Source: Bryopsis sp. KO-2023 (lineage: Eukaryota; Chlorophyta; Ulvophyceae; Bryopsidales; Bryopsidaceae). Taken from it: a DNA stretch of 64,000 nt. The notes under the pieces were generated by a model. That model saw only the letters and a program-made list of their open reading frames with translations, was not told where the DNA came from and ran no database searches. The position numbers were made by a program, and so were the translations under genes. Shown here piece after piece: positions 19,801 through 30,142 of the stretch; the first letter of the stretch is position 1; every line of letters starts with the position of its first letter. The stretch spans positions 2,170,001-2,234,000 of the forward strand of contig BSYQ01000012.1 in the NCBI GenBank assembly GCA_030272585.1, in the 5' to 3' direction.

Positions 19801-22505
19801 CACAAACGTTGACTCGAACTTGGTTCGTCCATAGGTGGTTCGTTTATAGGAGATCTTTGCAGATCTGCTGTAGATCTTCTTCCAGAAATTTACAGGTTCT
19901 GTCGAAACTCTGTCTTAGGGAAACTTAAGCTCTCAGCTTTTCTTTCCACTGCTTTTCGAGCTCTTTCGACCTGTTTCGAACTCTTTTCGACCACTGTGCT
20001 GTCCTTTAGGTTAACAGTCACAAGGTCACCTGCAGATTTCTGTAGATCTGACCCTTAGATCTCTTCCTGCGACGGGTTCCTTTTCGTTTCCTTCTCCTCG
20101 CCTCTACCCCGACCTTTCCAGTGCTTACGAACTCGTCGCTCGCACTCGCGCTCCTTCGATCCCACCTAGCACCACCCCCTTTGGTGCCATCACTCCTTGC
20201 CCATCCCCTCTTGATAGGCACTTAACCTAGCCACTGACTTTTTCGTCGTCAGGTGGCTCCTCCTACAGGGTCGTCCGTCCTCGTCGTTTAAGGACGCCCA
20301 AGCTCCGAAACCAAAATGATAGGGGCCCTTCCCCCAGAGGGGGAAGGGTAGATAGGGGCCCTCCTCCAAGTGGAGGAGGGTAGAACGTGGGAACACAACA
20401 CAATAGCAAACCCAGCCCCAAAGGTTACACAATGTCAAAAATACAACCCCTTTTATACCATCCACAACACACTAACCCCTTACTCTACAGTGACACACCC
20501 ACTCACCGATGGGACATCTAGACACTAACCTCGTCACCTCGTATCAACTGACCCGGGCCATGACCATCAGAACCAGCGAACAGGTGACCGTTTTTTCAGC
20601 CTCCATGCGCTTGGTAGCTTCCTTGTATGGCTGTAAGATCGAATGCAGGTGCCGGAGTTGTATCCATTCCAATTCTGTCAACCGATCCTCTTCAGACATG
20701 GTCTGCAGCATTTTACGCATATCCTCCTTCAGGATCAGGAACCGATGCAGCATGTACCACACAGAGTTCCACCTGGTTTCAACGGGCAGGGTCAATCTCA
20801 GGATCCGCTGCGATCTCCTGACTGGTCCAGGGCAGTCTTCTGTTTCCTCCATCAACCAGTCATCATCAGGACATTCCTCCTCATCAGAGGAGTACATGGG
20901 GAAGGGCCCCTCCTCCTCAGCCTGGTTCTGATCCTGATTCTGGTCGGAGGTGCCAGCCTGACTTCGATTCTGACTCTGGTTCTGACTGCCAACCTGGTTC
21001 CGGCTGGCCTGGCTCTGCATATCCGCATCCGCTGCAGCCCGGTCCCGGTCATAATCTTCCTTGTATATGCGCGCTTCTTGGATTGTCTTGAAACTTTCCC
21101 ACAGGTTGGCAGATCCCATGACACGGACACAGATCTGACGGACCTTCTTGATCAGGAATTCCAACGGCTCAGGTGCCTGGTTCAGGGCTTTTCTGACTCC
21201 GAGATTGATCCGGTGAGTGCAGCATCCGTGCCAGTCGTATTCACCTTTGCGTTCACAGGCCGCACCCATTCTTGATTCATGATCTGTGACAATGCTTGCC
21301 CGGTAATCGCCCAGGTTGTACCGATCCCGAATTTCTGCCATTTTTTTTTTGATGTCCTCAGCATCACAATTTCCCTTCAGGTCCCAGGTTCCCAAGCTGA
21401 TCCGCTTCAGTTCAAACAGATCCTGTTCAGCGTCCCGGTGGATATAAACAGCTCCCATGGCAAACCAGTGCTTCGGTTCCTGCGACCAGCCATCTGCAAC
21501 GAAGCAGGGTCTGAATTTTCCGAGGTCCTCTTCTCGGATCCTTTTGCTGAGCCGTTTCGCTGAAAGCCCAACGTTGGTGGAGATGGTCTTTGCACTCAGA
21601 CAAGGTGCAGATGCATTAAGGGAGGAGCACATGGCTCTGAAATGTTTGTCCTCCACACACCTGAAAGCTGCACCGGTGCTGACCACGAATTTCATGACAT
21701 GATCCCGGAAGTTTTTGTACTCTTTGGTCAGGCAGCCCCATCTAGACACGAAAGGCAACGTTCTCTGGTTTCCGAACGAAACGATCCGTTCCCCCCCCTG
21801 CTCCTGATGATGTCCCACAAATCCGTTGTGGACAGCGATCTGCATCTGCTCCGGGGTGGTGAGACCATGCCTCTTAGCATGGGTCAACAACGAGGTGCGG
21901 CCTCCCTTGCTGTAGACCAACTGACTCCTGCATATCCTACAGGTCACTACTTTCCTGTTCCATTCATCCACAAATCGCTCCATTTCTCCTGCACTGTTCT
22001 GTACATACATGGAGTCCACCCAAGTGTGGATTCCGGTCCGTTTCTGGTTCTGTGCCTGCGTCCGAGCTGATGTTTGGAATGTGAGATCCACTACAAGACA
22101 ACCAGCATGAGGCCCAAGGCCATATCTTCTGAAGCATATCAAAGCCCACAGGTGACATGTCCCTACCTGGAGGCAGATGCAAGGAAACACCAACACCCCA
22201 AGAGTGCCCCACCAAGACAATCACATCTGATGAGTTCACTGCACAGCAAATTTGCCACACTCACCGGTTTCTGTTCCAGATCGTGTTCCTGCTCCTCCTG
22301 TTTCCGTTCCAGTTCCAGATCCTCTTCCCCCTCCGCGTGCAACCCCCTTTGGGTTCACAGAATCAGAGCTCCAGCGGTGTGGCGTCGGCTGAACTGCGTT
22401 CGGTTCGCCTCGCAAGTCATCCCCGGACAGCTCGACGGGAGGTAAGATACGGTGCAGCGCTCGCGGTTGCGCTCGCGGTTTCGTCTTTCTCCTGTTGCCT
22501 CTCAT
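10861..22505 (-). CDS. hAT transposase, split by LTR element D
   Basis: On the minus strand, exon 1 is 22505-22265 (MRGNRRKTKPRAQ, basic, 80 codons, GTGAGT donor) and joins in phase at the acceptor before 22090. The long second exon runs to 20547, where element D is inserted, and the same frame resumes at 11546 and ends at 10861. Seen domains: a BED-type finger (VVTCRICRS...LLTHAKRH), first catalytic Asp in FVADGWSQ, second in SIVTDHESRM, the hAT CTHRINL motif, a Gln/Asn-rich insert, and the C-terminal dimerisation block LEWWRLNQALYPAVAVLAAE then IPASSASVERMFS, whose Glu is the third catalytic residue. It would bind the element ends and catalyse excision. The gene is otherwise open, so element D is the only interruption I see; as it stands it should be inactive. 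Confidence 0.88.
11547..11776 (-). repeat. 3' LTR of element D
   Basis: It is identical by eye to 20317-20546. It carries two tandem GC-rich hairpins: 10 bp with a 3-nt loop at 11556-11578 and 9 bp with a 4-nt loop at 11589-11610. Confidence 0.9.
12000..19700 (-). repeat. Dispersed RGCGGA motif array inside element D
   Basis: TCCGC on the plus strand (RGCGGA in element D's own sense) recurs about every 30-45 nt. By hand count there are 25 in 17281-18360 with none in the opposite orientation, and 9 in 15281-15480. Chance would give about one per kilobase. Spacing is irregular and the surrounding sequence is not repeated, so this is not a satellite. Confidence 0.8.
12605..12965 (-). repeat. 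Diverged direct duplication in element D
   Basis: The block from GAGATTTGTCCGAGGCC (about 12605) to GCAGCGAGAGCCAGTA (about 12700) recurs, diverged, from about 12838 to 12935, about 235 bp downstream. Both copies hold CCCCCAGGATCTCA and TAGAGTCCC. Function unknown. Confidence 0.65.
20302..20313 (-). promoter_or_regulatory. Primer-binding site of element D
   Basis: On the minus strand TGGTTTCGGAGC lies three bases after the 5' LTR (20317-20546). This fixes the direction of the element and matches the sites of C, A and B. Confidence 0.7.
20317..20546 (-). repeat. 5' LTR of element D
   Basis: 230 bp identical by eye to the copy at 11547-11776. In element sense the two tandem hairpins lie at its downstream end, just before the primer site. 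Confidence 0.9.
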
Positions 22506-22546
22506 GTTCACGGAAACACGGATAATCCGACGCCACGGGCTTTGAT

Positions 22547-22885
22547 GTGGTGCCGATCAGGGGAATCGGTAGCCGGACCAGCGATTTGATCGTTGTCGAG
22601 TGATAATGCGTCGCCGATCATGATCGGCGACGCGCCGATCAGATCGGTCAATTTCCGATCTGATCGGAAACCGCCGATCCCGATCCCGATCCGATCTGGT
22701 TTCCGAGGCAGAACTGGGTGATCGGCCGATTTTGATCGGAAAAGTCGGACCGTTTTTTTTTGATCGGTCCGATTTTGATCGGCGATCGGTCTGATCGGAC
22801 CGATCTTATCGGTGATCGGCTTGATCGGAAACTGCAGGGACCGATCTTGATCGGAGATCGGTTTGATCGATGACCGACATGTCGG
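22547..22885. repeat. Right subterminal repeat array of the hAT element
   Basis: GATCGG and CCGATC motifs are packed in both orientations up to the right terminal inverted repeat, mirroring 3305-3610. They overlap the upstream region of the transposase exon 1 (22505), so they could serve both as binding sites and as promoter DNA. Confidence 0.8.
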
Positions 22886-22903
22886 CATCGGATCCCTAGT
22901 ATG

Positions 22904-24067
22904 CTGGTCACTCAAAAGTTACCTCGATGAAAGGGAACGTGATATAGGGGAAATTTCCTCGTCAAAAGACCTACAGCGAATTATCGGAATCTTATCATAT
23001 TGCAGGAGGGCTATACCTGACATGGAACGTAGGGTGTCACCTCTACGTGCTCATGTCGCACAAAACAAAATCAAGCGTTACACTGCAGAAGAATGGAAAA
23101 AGGCGGATGCTGATGCGAAACTGATCTTCAGGGAGGCGTTACGCGACCAACTGCGACTGGCTGTGCCTGGGTCGCAGGTTAATCGTTTCGTTCTTGAGAC
23201 GGACTGGTCGAGCGGGTTCGCAGGGTACCTCCTGTTCGCGCAGGTGTCAGGGGTGGACGGTCGAAAGGAGGTGCTTGTCGACGTAGGGAGCTGTGTGCTA
23301 CGAGAAAAGACGTCATCTTTTCTTGGTGAGTTCCGAGCAGTGGTCTGGGCATGTAAGCGCACTAAACGCTATCGAGGCGATGTGGAGGTCACGATTCGAA
23401 CGGACAACTTGGCCCTGTGTGAGAAGCTAAAGGTCGGCGGGCTGGGTGCGACGGACGTCAGGGAGATACGATTGTGGGGGTGGATGATGGCTAATGAGAG
23501 TAATTTCGCGACGGAGTTTGTGCCAGGATCGGAGAATGTCGGTGCGGATCTTTTGTCGCGACCAGTTCGTGCGAATGCGCTACGAAAAGCAAATTCACTG
23601 TCGGAAGCCGAGTGGAAATTGATTCACGAAGGGCACCCTTCGGTGCGGGGTACTATGATGCGTGCAAAAGCCTATGGATTGGGCATTAAAAAGAGTGAGA
23701 TTGAAGCTATGATCGCAAGATGCAGGTCATGCCAAGCGTTCGCCCCCCTGCATTCAAGGTCTCCGCTAAAGTCAGTGTTAGATGCGGCTTTTCCTGGCGA
23801 GTTTCTGTCAGTCGATTTTATTGGAGCTCTGCCGAAATCAGGGAGCTTTCAATTTGTGTTTGTTATAAGTGATAGCTTGAGCAGGCTAATGCAGGCTACA
23901 GCAGTAACTGCTGCTACTTCAGCAAATGCTATCAAGGAGCTGAAACTGTGGATTACAGCACATGGGAGTTTCCAAGGTATTATGTGTGACAATGCCACCG
24001 CATTTACTAGTCGCACTTTTCGTGACTGGACCCGCTCTCTCAATATCAAGCTGGTATACGCCCCAGC
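22904..24067 (+). pseudogene. Element C pol, middle part: RNase H and integrase (fossil)
   Basis: Following the hAT insertion, Ty3-type RNase H is seen (VLETDWSSGFAGYLLF, SSFLGEFRAVVWA, IRTDNLALC, GSENVGADLLSRP). Next are an integrase zinc finger (IHEGHPSVRGTMM...CRSCQ) and core motifs (LSVDFIGALP, GIMCDNATAFTS). The frame is open here; it stops where LTR element B is inserted at 24067/28608. Confidence 0.85.
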
Positions 24068-24541
24068 TGTAACCACAAATGACGTCGTCTCTCCCTATTG
24101 GGTCACCCCTGCGGAGGGACTGATCGTGGGGAGAACGGAAAAGAGCCTAAGGGCTCGTGGTTGAACGTGGTAGTGTGCAAAGGTCGGATAGGGGAAGACA
24201 AACACTCGAACAAAAAGAGAGCTTACATCGAATATATTCAGAGGTGCTTTATAAATACAAAAACTGTAGCTTCAGCCCCAATGGACTTCAGCTACAACCT
24301 AGCTACCTCTTTGACCTATAATAACCCTTACTAACCCTTATTGAACCTAACAAATGGACGGTCTAACTACTACCCAACTGCCCTTAGAAACCTTGACAAA
24401 TTATGATAAAAAACCCTGCTGTGGCAGGACTGCTCCTTCACCACAATCATTACCGCACTGCTGCCACAGTCCCAGTTCTGTGGCAGCACTCCTCCCGTGG
24501 AGGTGACCAAATCGGTTAAGGCGACGTGGTTTGGGGTTACA
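24068..24541 (-). repeat. 3' LTR of element B
   Basis: This is the 474-bp form with the extra terminal GGTTACA, as in element A. Confidence 0.88.
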
Positions 24542-26039
24542 GCTGTAACCCACTTCGTTTCCACTGTGAGGTACTCCGAATTTCATACCATCTACTCAAA
24601 TGATCAGCCACAAAATTGGCTTTCCCATCTATGTGTTGTACGGAGATACTCGAACAACCGCTGAACTGCAAAATTTCTTTGATTCCCGTTACCGCTCTCA
24701 AAGTTCTCAAATCCTGAATAGGTGCTGCTTCTTTCCCCTCTTGGGTGAGGTGAGCCCATAGACTTTTCACTGCCGCCCAATTATCGGAAAAAATCTGAAC
24801 GGCAGTTCCCCTCCACAAATCTGTGGGTATTTCCTTAACGGCGCTCATAGCTGCCAATACTTCCCCCAAGAAACTTGAATGTTGTCCACTTATTTTTCCG
24901 TGTCCGAGGTATAAAATCCTCCCCGATCCATCTGTCAAAATATATCCAAAATACTCTGATGTATCAATAGAAGCCCAATCAACAAACAACTTCCGTTGAG
25001 TATCGCCGGCAGAAAATGCACGGCAATAGCAACGACTCAGCCATTGCGATACCTTACTTTGTAGTTCCGCCTTTATCTCCTGTGGCGGTACTTGATTGGC
25101 TTCCATCCTGGATAGCAAATGTTGCATGTCCCATTCCAGAGTCGAGTTCTTGAAGGCGTTCAGCAGACCGCGGAGCTGCTGAATTTCCCTCAGTTCCGCC
25201 GTTCCAACCAGTTTAGCAATAGTTTCATTCACTTTTTCCCAAGGTATATCCGGATGAAACTTTCCTTGTTGAATGTGGAATCCGAGAAACTTCACCTCAG
25301 TTCCACTGACGATTTTCCTTTGGTTGATTTGAAGTCCGTATTCCTTGCATCGAGAAACTATTCTACCGAAGTTCTGGAAGCACTCCTCCACAGTAGCGCC
25401 GCCAATGAGCAGATCATCCATGTAGCGGCGGAACTCCTCCAAACCTTCGAATACCCGGCACATCTTGTCGTTGAATACCCTCACGGACCACGAAGTGCCG
25501 TGGGGAATGGTGCTGTTGACAAACTCTTTGCTCCCCACTTTGAACGCCGTCAATGCCTTGACCTCCTTCTTGATCGGCACTTTATTGTATGCCTTGGCTA
25601 TGTCCACGACGATGAAGTACTTCCACTTGCCCGGGATAGATCGCACCAGTCTTCTTGCGTCTTGAATGCCCGGTTGGTGCTCATCGCTGCCGTAGGTGTT
25701 GAGCTTCCTGAAGTCTATTATCGGCCTCGGTCCCTTTCTCCTTTCGCAGTAGCTTATCTGGGATGGATTCCAGTATACGCCGCGAGGATAGTCCTTCCGT
25801 TGTAAAGGTTCTATGAACCCGAGTTCCACCTGTTCCTTTAACCACTCCTTCACTTGTTCCTCGGACAATCTCTGGTCTTGGATGCTCCTTTGGGGGACGT
25901 TCGACTTTGGCGGCTCTCTCCTATAGCCGCACTCCTCCATCGATACCGCTAGTTCCTCCATTTTCGTTTGCTGCGGAGGTATAATCGGGCCGAATACCTC
26001 CGGGTGTTTCCTCACCATATCCTTTAGTGCTTCTGCCAT
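24537..26039 (-). CDS. pol: Reverse transcriptase-RNase H polyprotein of element B
   Basis: 500 codons, nearly identical to 8204-9706; one residue difference was noticed in the RNase H part (PIQDL against PIKDL). It has the same RT (YMDDLL) and RNase H (SDNWAAV) blocks, and ends at the LTR with no integrase. It looks whole. Confidence 0.93.
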   Translation of the reverse strand: MAEALKDMVRKHPEVFGPIIPPQQTKMEELAVSMEECGYRREPPKSNVPQRSIQDQRLSEEQVKEWLKEQVELGFIEPLQRKDYPRGVYWNPSQISYCERRKGPRPIIDFRKLNTYGSDEHQPGIQDARRLVRSIPGKWKYFIVVDIAKAYNKVPIKKEVKALTAFKVGSKEFVNSTIPHGTSWSVRVFNDKMCRVFEGLEEFRRYMDDLLIGGATVEECFQNFGRIVSRCKEYGLQINQRKIVSGTEVKFLGFHIQQGKFHPDIPWEKVNETIAKLVGTAELREIQQLRGLLNAFKNSTLEWDMQHLLSRMEANQVPPQEIKAELQSKVSQWLSRCYCRAFSAGDTQRKLFVDWASIDTSEYFGYILTDGSGRILYLGHGKISGQHSSFLGEVLAAMSAVKEIPTDLWRGTAVQIFSDNWAAVKSLWAHLTQEGKEAAPIQDLRTLRAVTGIKEILQFSGCSSISVQHIDGKANFVADHLSRWYEIRSTSQWKRSGLQL

Positions 26040-26101
26040 GGCTTCTTTGTCTTGTTCGGATCTAGTTAGGCCCGTCCGAAGTCCCCTTTCGACGGGCCTT
26101 T

Positions 26102-28063
26102 CTAGTTTGATACCTCCCGGTCATTGAACTTGACGGGTCCCTCGTGCACGAAAGTCGCAACCTTGTAGTTGCTCGGCAATTGGACGGGCAGGTCATTCCA
26201 ATTGCTGATTTGGACGCGGAGGTACTGACCCTTATAATTCAATCCTGCATGAATGGCGATACTGCCATTCGGAACGACTGGACTGAGCTCGATCTCCTTG
26301 GATGTCTTGATCGGTATCCAAATCGTGGAGAGTGAATGCGGCTTGAGCACCAAGTTTCTCCCCAGAGGTACAGAATAGCGATCCTTTGCAACGTTGACAA
26401 TCTTGAGATGTCGTTTGGCAGAAGTCAGCTCCACACTCTCTTCGTCCGTTTTCTCCCTTTCTGGAAGCACTACTTCCTCAGGCAATCTTGTGACCATGCA
26501 TTGGAGAGTTTTTCCAGATCCTATGTGGATCTTCTTCCTTCGAACATCGATCACGGCGTTCAACGAGTTGAGAATAGGCATGCCGACCAACAGCTCGTAT
26601 CCGGGCTCCTTCATCACGTAAAAATCCGCGGAAACCTTCTTCCCCTCGGTTCCTATCTTGATGGAAGAAATGCTGCCTTCAGTGTCCACAGTCCTGCCAT
26701 CAGCCGTTCGAATTTTACTGGGTGCTCCTTCTTGCTTTGGCGACACCCCCAATCTTTTTGCCAGATCCGTGGAAATCACATTGACGGCTGCTCCCGTGTC
26801 GATAATAGCGAATTCTTCCACACTTTCTGCGGCTGTAGACACGAGAGACATCTTGGTTGTCAGGAGTCCTGCTGATTTTCCCACAGTCAAAACTTCCTTG
26901 TAAGTTTTGGTCTTCAAAATCCCTCCGGTTTCACGACTCTTGGAACTCCTTGTTTGCTTTGGTCCACTGGTTGGGTTCCCACGGCGGTACTGGGTTCTCT
27001 CGGACTTCTTCCATTTCCTCGTCGGCACTTTTGCCACAGGCACGGCAGAAATGGTCCCGACATAGTTTGTCTCGGGCTGATAGAGATCTTCTTCTTCCAA
27101 TCCTTCAAACTCGTTGTTGTCTTCGAATTGGGGTTCGTCGAATTGAACGGTTCTCGTAGGCATTCCACGATACGGCGTTCCTCCTCTTCTGAATCCACCT
27201 CCGTTGTTCCTGAATCCGCTGTTGCCTCCGCTTCCGCCGCCGCCGCTCTTTGCCAACCAGCTCAAAAACCCTTTGAATCTTCGATCTCTCTTACTCAATT
27301 GAGTGATGAAAAACTTGAGAGAGCCAAACGGTACCTCTTTCAGCTTTTGTTGCCAATCGGTCTGCGGAAGTTCTCCTTGTCTCACCGGCGATTCCTTTTC
27401 TGCAGGTGCTGTAGTCTCGCCTACCGCTCCAATGTCCATTGCGTCCCCTTGGAGTTTCGCTGTTGTATCTTCGAGGCGAAACACGTTGATGATCCATTCC
27501 TTTGCGTTTGCGATAGCGTCTACATATGTGGCGGTCACCATTGCTGCCGTTCCGACTCTGCAATCCTTTGGAAGTAGTTTGAAGAAAATTTCTTTTATTT
27601 TCGCATCATCCACATCCTGTTCCACTGCCATTGCTTCTTGGCGAAACTGCTCGATCCACTGCAGCCACGTTTGCCCCTTTTTCTTGACACATTTGCGAAG
27701 GACTGCTTCCTTTTCTGAAGGACTCTCCAAGATAGCTCTTTCCGTTACGAGAAATCCTGCCACGTTCATCTTTAACGCATCAATATTTCCAGCCACTGCT
27801 GCTGGAGAAGCTGCGGGCCTCCCGTGTGATCCTGGAGGATACGCTGCGTCGAAGTCGGCCATCAGAACATTGTTAACTTCGTACAGTATTGCCAAAATAT
27901 TCTCTCCGGGTCCTTCTGGGACATAGTGGTCCACCACTGATGCGCAGAACTGCTGATATGTCGCGTAGATCCTTGAGCGCTGAAACGCATACCGAAAATT
28001 TCTGGAAGTGATAGTCTCATATCGACATATCTTATCCAGAGATGGTGATGGTATCCCCGCCAT
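26102..28063 (-). CDS. gag-pro: Gag-protease polyprotein of element B
   Basis: 653 residues, nearly identical to 6180-8141; the visible difference is in the Gly-rich tail (GGNSGF against GGNGGF). The aspartic protease block IIDTGAAVN is intact. It looks whole. The inter-ORF hairpin is conserved. Confidence 0.9.
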   Translation of the reverse strand: MAGIPSPSLDKICRYETITSRNFRYAFQRSRIYATYQQFCASVVDHYVPEGPGENILAILYEVNNVLMADFDAAYPPGSHGRPAASPAAVAGNIDALKMNVAGFLVTERAILESPSEKEAVLRKCVKKKGQTWLQWIEQFRQEAMAVEQDVDDAKIKEIFFKLLPKDCRVGTAAMVTATYVDAIANAKEWIINVFRLEDTTAKLQGDAMDIGAVGETTAPAEKESPVRQGELPQTDWQQKLKEVPFGSLKFFITQLSKRDRRFKGFLSWLAKSGGGGSGGNSGFRNNGGGFRRGGTPYRGMPTRTVQFDEPQFEDNNEFEGLEEEDLYQPETNYVGTISAVPVAKVPTRKWKKSERTQYRRGNPTSGPKQTRSSKSRETGGILKTKTYKEVLTVGKSAGLLTTKMSLVSTAAESVEEFAIIDTGAAVNVISTDLAKRLGVSPKQEGAPSKIRTADGRTVDTEGSISSIKIGTEGKKVSADFYVMKEPGYELLVGMPILNSLNAVIDVRRKKIHIGSGKTLQCMVTRLPEEVVLPEREKTDEESVELTSAKRHLKIVNVAKDRYSVPLGRNLVLKPHSLSTIWIPIKTSKEIELSPVVPNGSIAIHAGLNYKGQYLRVQISNWNDLPVQLPSNYKVATFVHEGPVKFNDREVSN

Positions 28064-28140
28064 TCTTCCTTGTAGTCTTTGGAGTAGTCTCCCACGAAAA
28101 CTTAAGTTCTCCAGAACGCTGTAACCTGGCTCCGAAACCA

Positions 28141-28607
28141 ACAAATGACGTCGTCTCTCCCTATTGGGTCACCCCTGCGGAGGGACTGATCGTGGGGAGA
28201 ACGGAAAAGAGCCTAAGGGCTCGTGGTTGAACGTGGTAGTGTGCAAAGGTCGGATAGGGGAAGACAAACACTCGAACAAAAAGAGAGCTTACATCGAATA
28301 TATTCAGAGGTGCTTTATAAATACAAAAACTGTAGCTTCAGCCCCAATGGACTTCAGCTACAACCTAGCTACCTCTTTGACCTATAATAACCCTTACTAA
28401 CCCTTATTGAACCTAACAAATGGACGGTCTAACTACTACCCAACTGCCCTTAGAAACCTTGACAAATTATGATAAAAAACCCTGCTGTGGCAGGACTGCT
28501 CCTTCACCACAATCATTACCGCACTGCTGCCACAGTCCCAGTTCTGTGGCAGCACTCCTCCCGTGGAGGTGACCAAATCGGTTAAGGCGACGTGGTTTGG
28601 GGTTACA
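28141..28607 (-). repeat. 5' LTR of element B
   Basis: 467 bp followed on the minus strand by the primer site TGGTTTCGGAGC (28140-28129). It matches the LTRs of A with a few substitutions. Confidence 0.88.
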
Positions 28608-28613
28608 CCCAGC

Positions 28614-29072
28614 GTACCATCATTGGTGTAATGGGGCTGTGGAGCGAGCGAATAGGAAACTGATAGAACGAATGCGGCGTCTACTACTTGAGGAGGGGCA
28701 CTGAAGATGGCCGAAAGTGGTGAAACGAGCTCAATCTGCATGCAACTCCATGATATGCTCGGTTACGGGTTTTACACCTCACGAGATATGGTTCAAAACT
28801 CGTCGCGAATGGGAGGCAGCTCGAGCTGAAATGGCTAACCGTCGTGAGCAGGCGAATAAAAAAATGAGGAGGCAACCAAGTCTGTGGAAGTTGGGAGATC
28901 AAGTTTGGGTATTCGACATCGTGACAAGCCCCTGTTTGCGTGGAAAGTTTCAACCGCTCTGGGAGGGACCTGGAGTCATTGCTGAGGAGGTTTCGCAGAG
29001 TCTGTGGGGAGTCAATATGCCAAATGGTACGAGGGTGGTGATACATTCTGATTTCATGAAAAAGTATTGGTA
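28614..29072 (+). pseudogene. Element C pol, right part: integrase tail (fossil)
   Basis: Peptides typical of the end of a Ty3-type integrase follow element B: a catalytic-Glu-side helix, GFTPHEIWFKTRREWE, and a C-terminal beta domain (LGDQVWVFDIV, RGKFQPLWEGPGVI, HSDFMKKYW). The terminal stop is at 29070-29072. It belongs with 22904-24067. Confidence 0.8.
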
Positions 29073-29163
29073 GTAGGGAGGTCTGTTTTTTTTATATTCT
29101 GTGCATTTCCCTTTATTTTTCGGAGTGTGATGCGCAGTAGAAGTAGAGGCGTGGTTGGGCACA

Positions 29164-29602
29164 TGTTGTGAAAAGGGTGAATGAACAGAAGGGGATGGTG
29201 GGATGAATAATATTATTAAGGGACTTTTGGGGGGGACAGTACAATCAGATTGGGACATGGGATATTCGAAGTGCAGTAAGTGTGAAGCGGCACGGCGGTT
29301 GTAACTGTAAGCCGTGCCGTTTCAGCTGCAGTTTCATTGGGCGTTTTTGGCGGGGACGACGAAGGGTCGCGCGCCAGAAACTCCTTGTGCTTAAAAAGGC
29401 CAGACACAACACATGTAAACGAACATATTTACAGCGAGTCGCTAGAACAAAGCTTGTACTCGAGCGGTGTTCCAACAAAACGGTTGAGAGTGAGAGAGTG
29501 AAACGACGTCGAGTGGACGTCTGTAACTGAAACCCATCGAAGGAGAGTCGACTGACGTGAGACGTCGTGTGAGATGGGCGGAGTTATGAGAACAACACAA
29601 CA
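29164..29602 (+). repeat. 3' LTR of element C
   Basis: It begins TGTTGTG and ends CACAACA, a matching inverted pair, next to the GTGAC duplication at 29603-29607. Only its last 193 bp are shared with the 5' copy, so the left edge is inferred from the terminal inverted pair. Confidence 0.6.
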
Positions 29603-29607
29603 GTGAC

Positions 29608-30142
29608 TGTGATTTCTCAGTCAGTCTCAACCATCAGTTCTCTTCTCTGCACTCAAACTGCTCATTTTTGGTGAACGAAATCTTATGCCCAACCTACCAT
29701 CCAGACAGAAAAAAGAATTAAATATTGATTAATTGCATATTGCCTGAGCACAACACTGCAATTTCAGAAAACAGAAGAAAAAAAATGTTTCTCATTCAGT
29801 CGAACACTGATGAATCACTCCATGCTTATGGGTTTTTTTTTCCCCTGGTCAAGTTTGTAAAACGTCCTCAAGAAAAAGTCGAGGACCCCAAGAGCGACAT
29901 TTCCAGTGAAATTTTCCCACCCATTTTTTCTTGGCCAATTTCTGTCGTAACCGCTCTCTTACTAAAAAGTCGGACTGGGGACCAACGGACGGAACACGTC
30001 CCTTCGCTTTCCGCGCTCATCCAACCGTGGAATTCTGTTTTAACCTTTTCGTGACGTTTTTCCAACTCGTGCCTTACGACCGTCCTTTCGCGTAGCGCCA
30101 CGTTTTTTTCTTTTCATCTCGGCTCCGGGGCTCAGAACAAAA
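29608..30142. other. Host DNA upstream of the PPDK regulatory protein gene
   Basis: No convincing gene is seen. Composition shifts from AT-rich to GC-richer approaching 30143, so it probably contains the promoter and leader of the next gene. Confidence 0.5.

Larger units (their letters stand above)
11547..20546 (-). mobile_element. Element D: large LTR element with a motif-rich, gene-poor interior
   Basis: This 9000-bp element has 230-bp LTRs at 11547-11776 and 20317-20546 that look identical, starting TGATA and ending TATCA, and flanking ACTGA duplications (11542-11546 and 20547-20551). The primer site TGGTTTCGGAGC is at 20313-20302 on the minus strand, so the element reads leftwards. No intact Gag, protease or RT frame is seen. 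One 94-codon minus frame at 16022-16306 ends in a segment (PGEAIWLKVDKQTN) that faintly resembles an integrase tail. It fits the class of large retrotransposon derivatives, mobilised by proteins supplied elsewhere. Identical LTRs make it very young. It splits the hAT transposase. Confidence 0.88.
3251..22903 (-). mobile_element. Element E: hAT DNA transposon with two genes
   Basis: Perfect 12-bp terminal inverted repeats, CATACTAGGGAT at 3251-3262 and its complement at 22892-22903, are flanked by the 8-bp duplication CTGGTCAC (3243-3250 and 22904-22911), the hallmark length for hAT. Dense GATCGG/CCGATC motifs lie just inside both ends. The transposase runs on the minus strand from the right end; a second spliced gene runs on the plus strand from the left end. 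Removing LTR elements A and D with their duplications leaves an original transposon of about 6.1 kb. It sits in the RT region of element C and is older than A and D. Confidence 0.92.
24068..28607 (-). mobile_element. Element B: second copy of the A family, minus strand (looks whole)
   Basis: It is 4540 bp, the same length as A, and flanked by CCCAGC at 24062-24067 and 28608-28613. LTRs are 28141-28607 (5') and 24068-24541 (3'). Both ORFs are present and differ from A at only a few residues. A handful of LTR differences separate A from B while the two LTRs within B agree, so the copies came from slightly different sources. It sits in the integrase region of element C. Confidence 0.92.
1770..29602 (+). 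mobile_element. Element C: Ty3/gypsy-type LTR retrotransposon, host of the nest (broken)
   Basis: The element is flanked by GTGAC at 1765-1769 and 29603-29607. Its LTR copies match over 193 bp with one difference seen, so insertion was recent. A tRNA-primer site starts at 1966, directly after the 5' LTR. Recognisable parts in order are a protease-RT spacer and RT (2084-3250), RNase H and integrase HHCC zinc finger plus core (22904-24067), and the integrase tail (28608-29072). A hAT transposon (E) interrupts it at 3250/22904 and LTR element B at 24067/28608. Removing these leaves about 3.6 kb, and no Gag is recognised. It is broken: two large insertions and several smaller disruptions. Confidence 0.85.
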
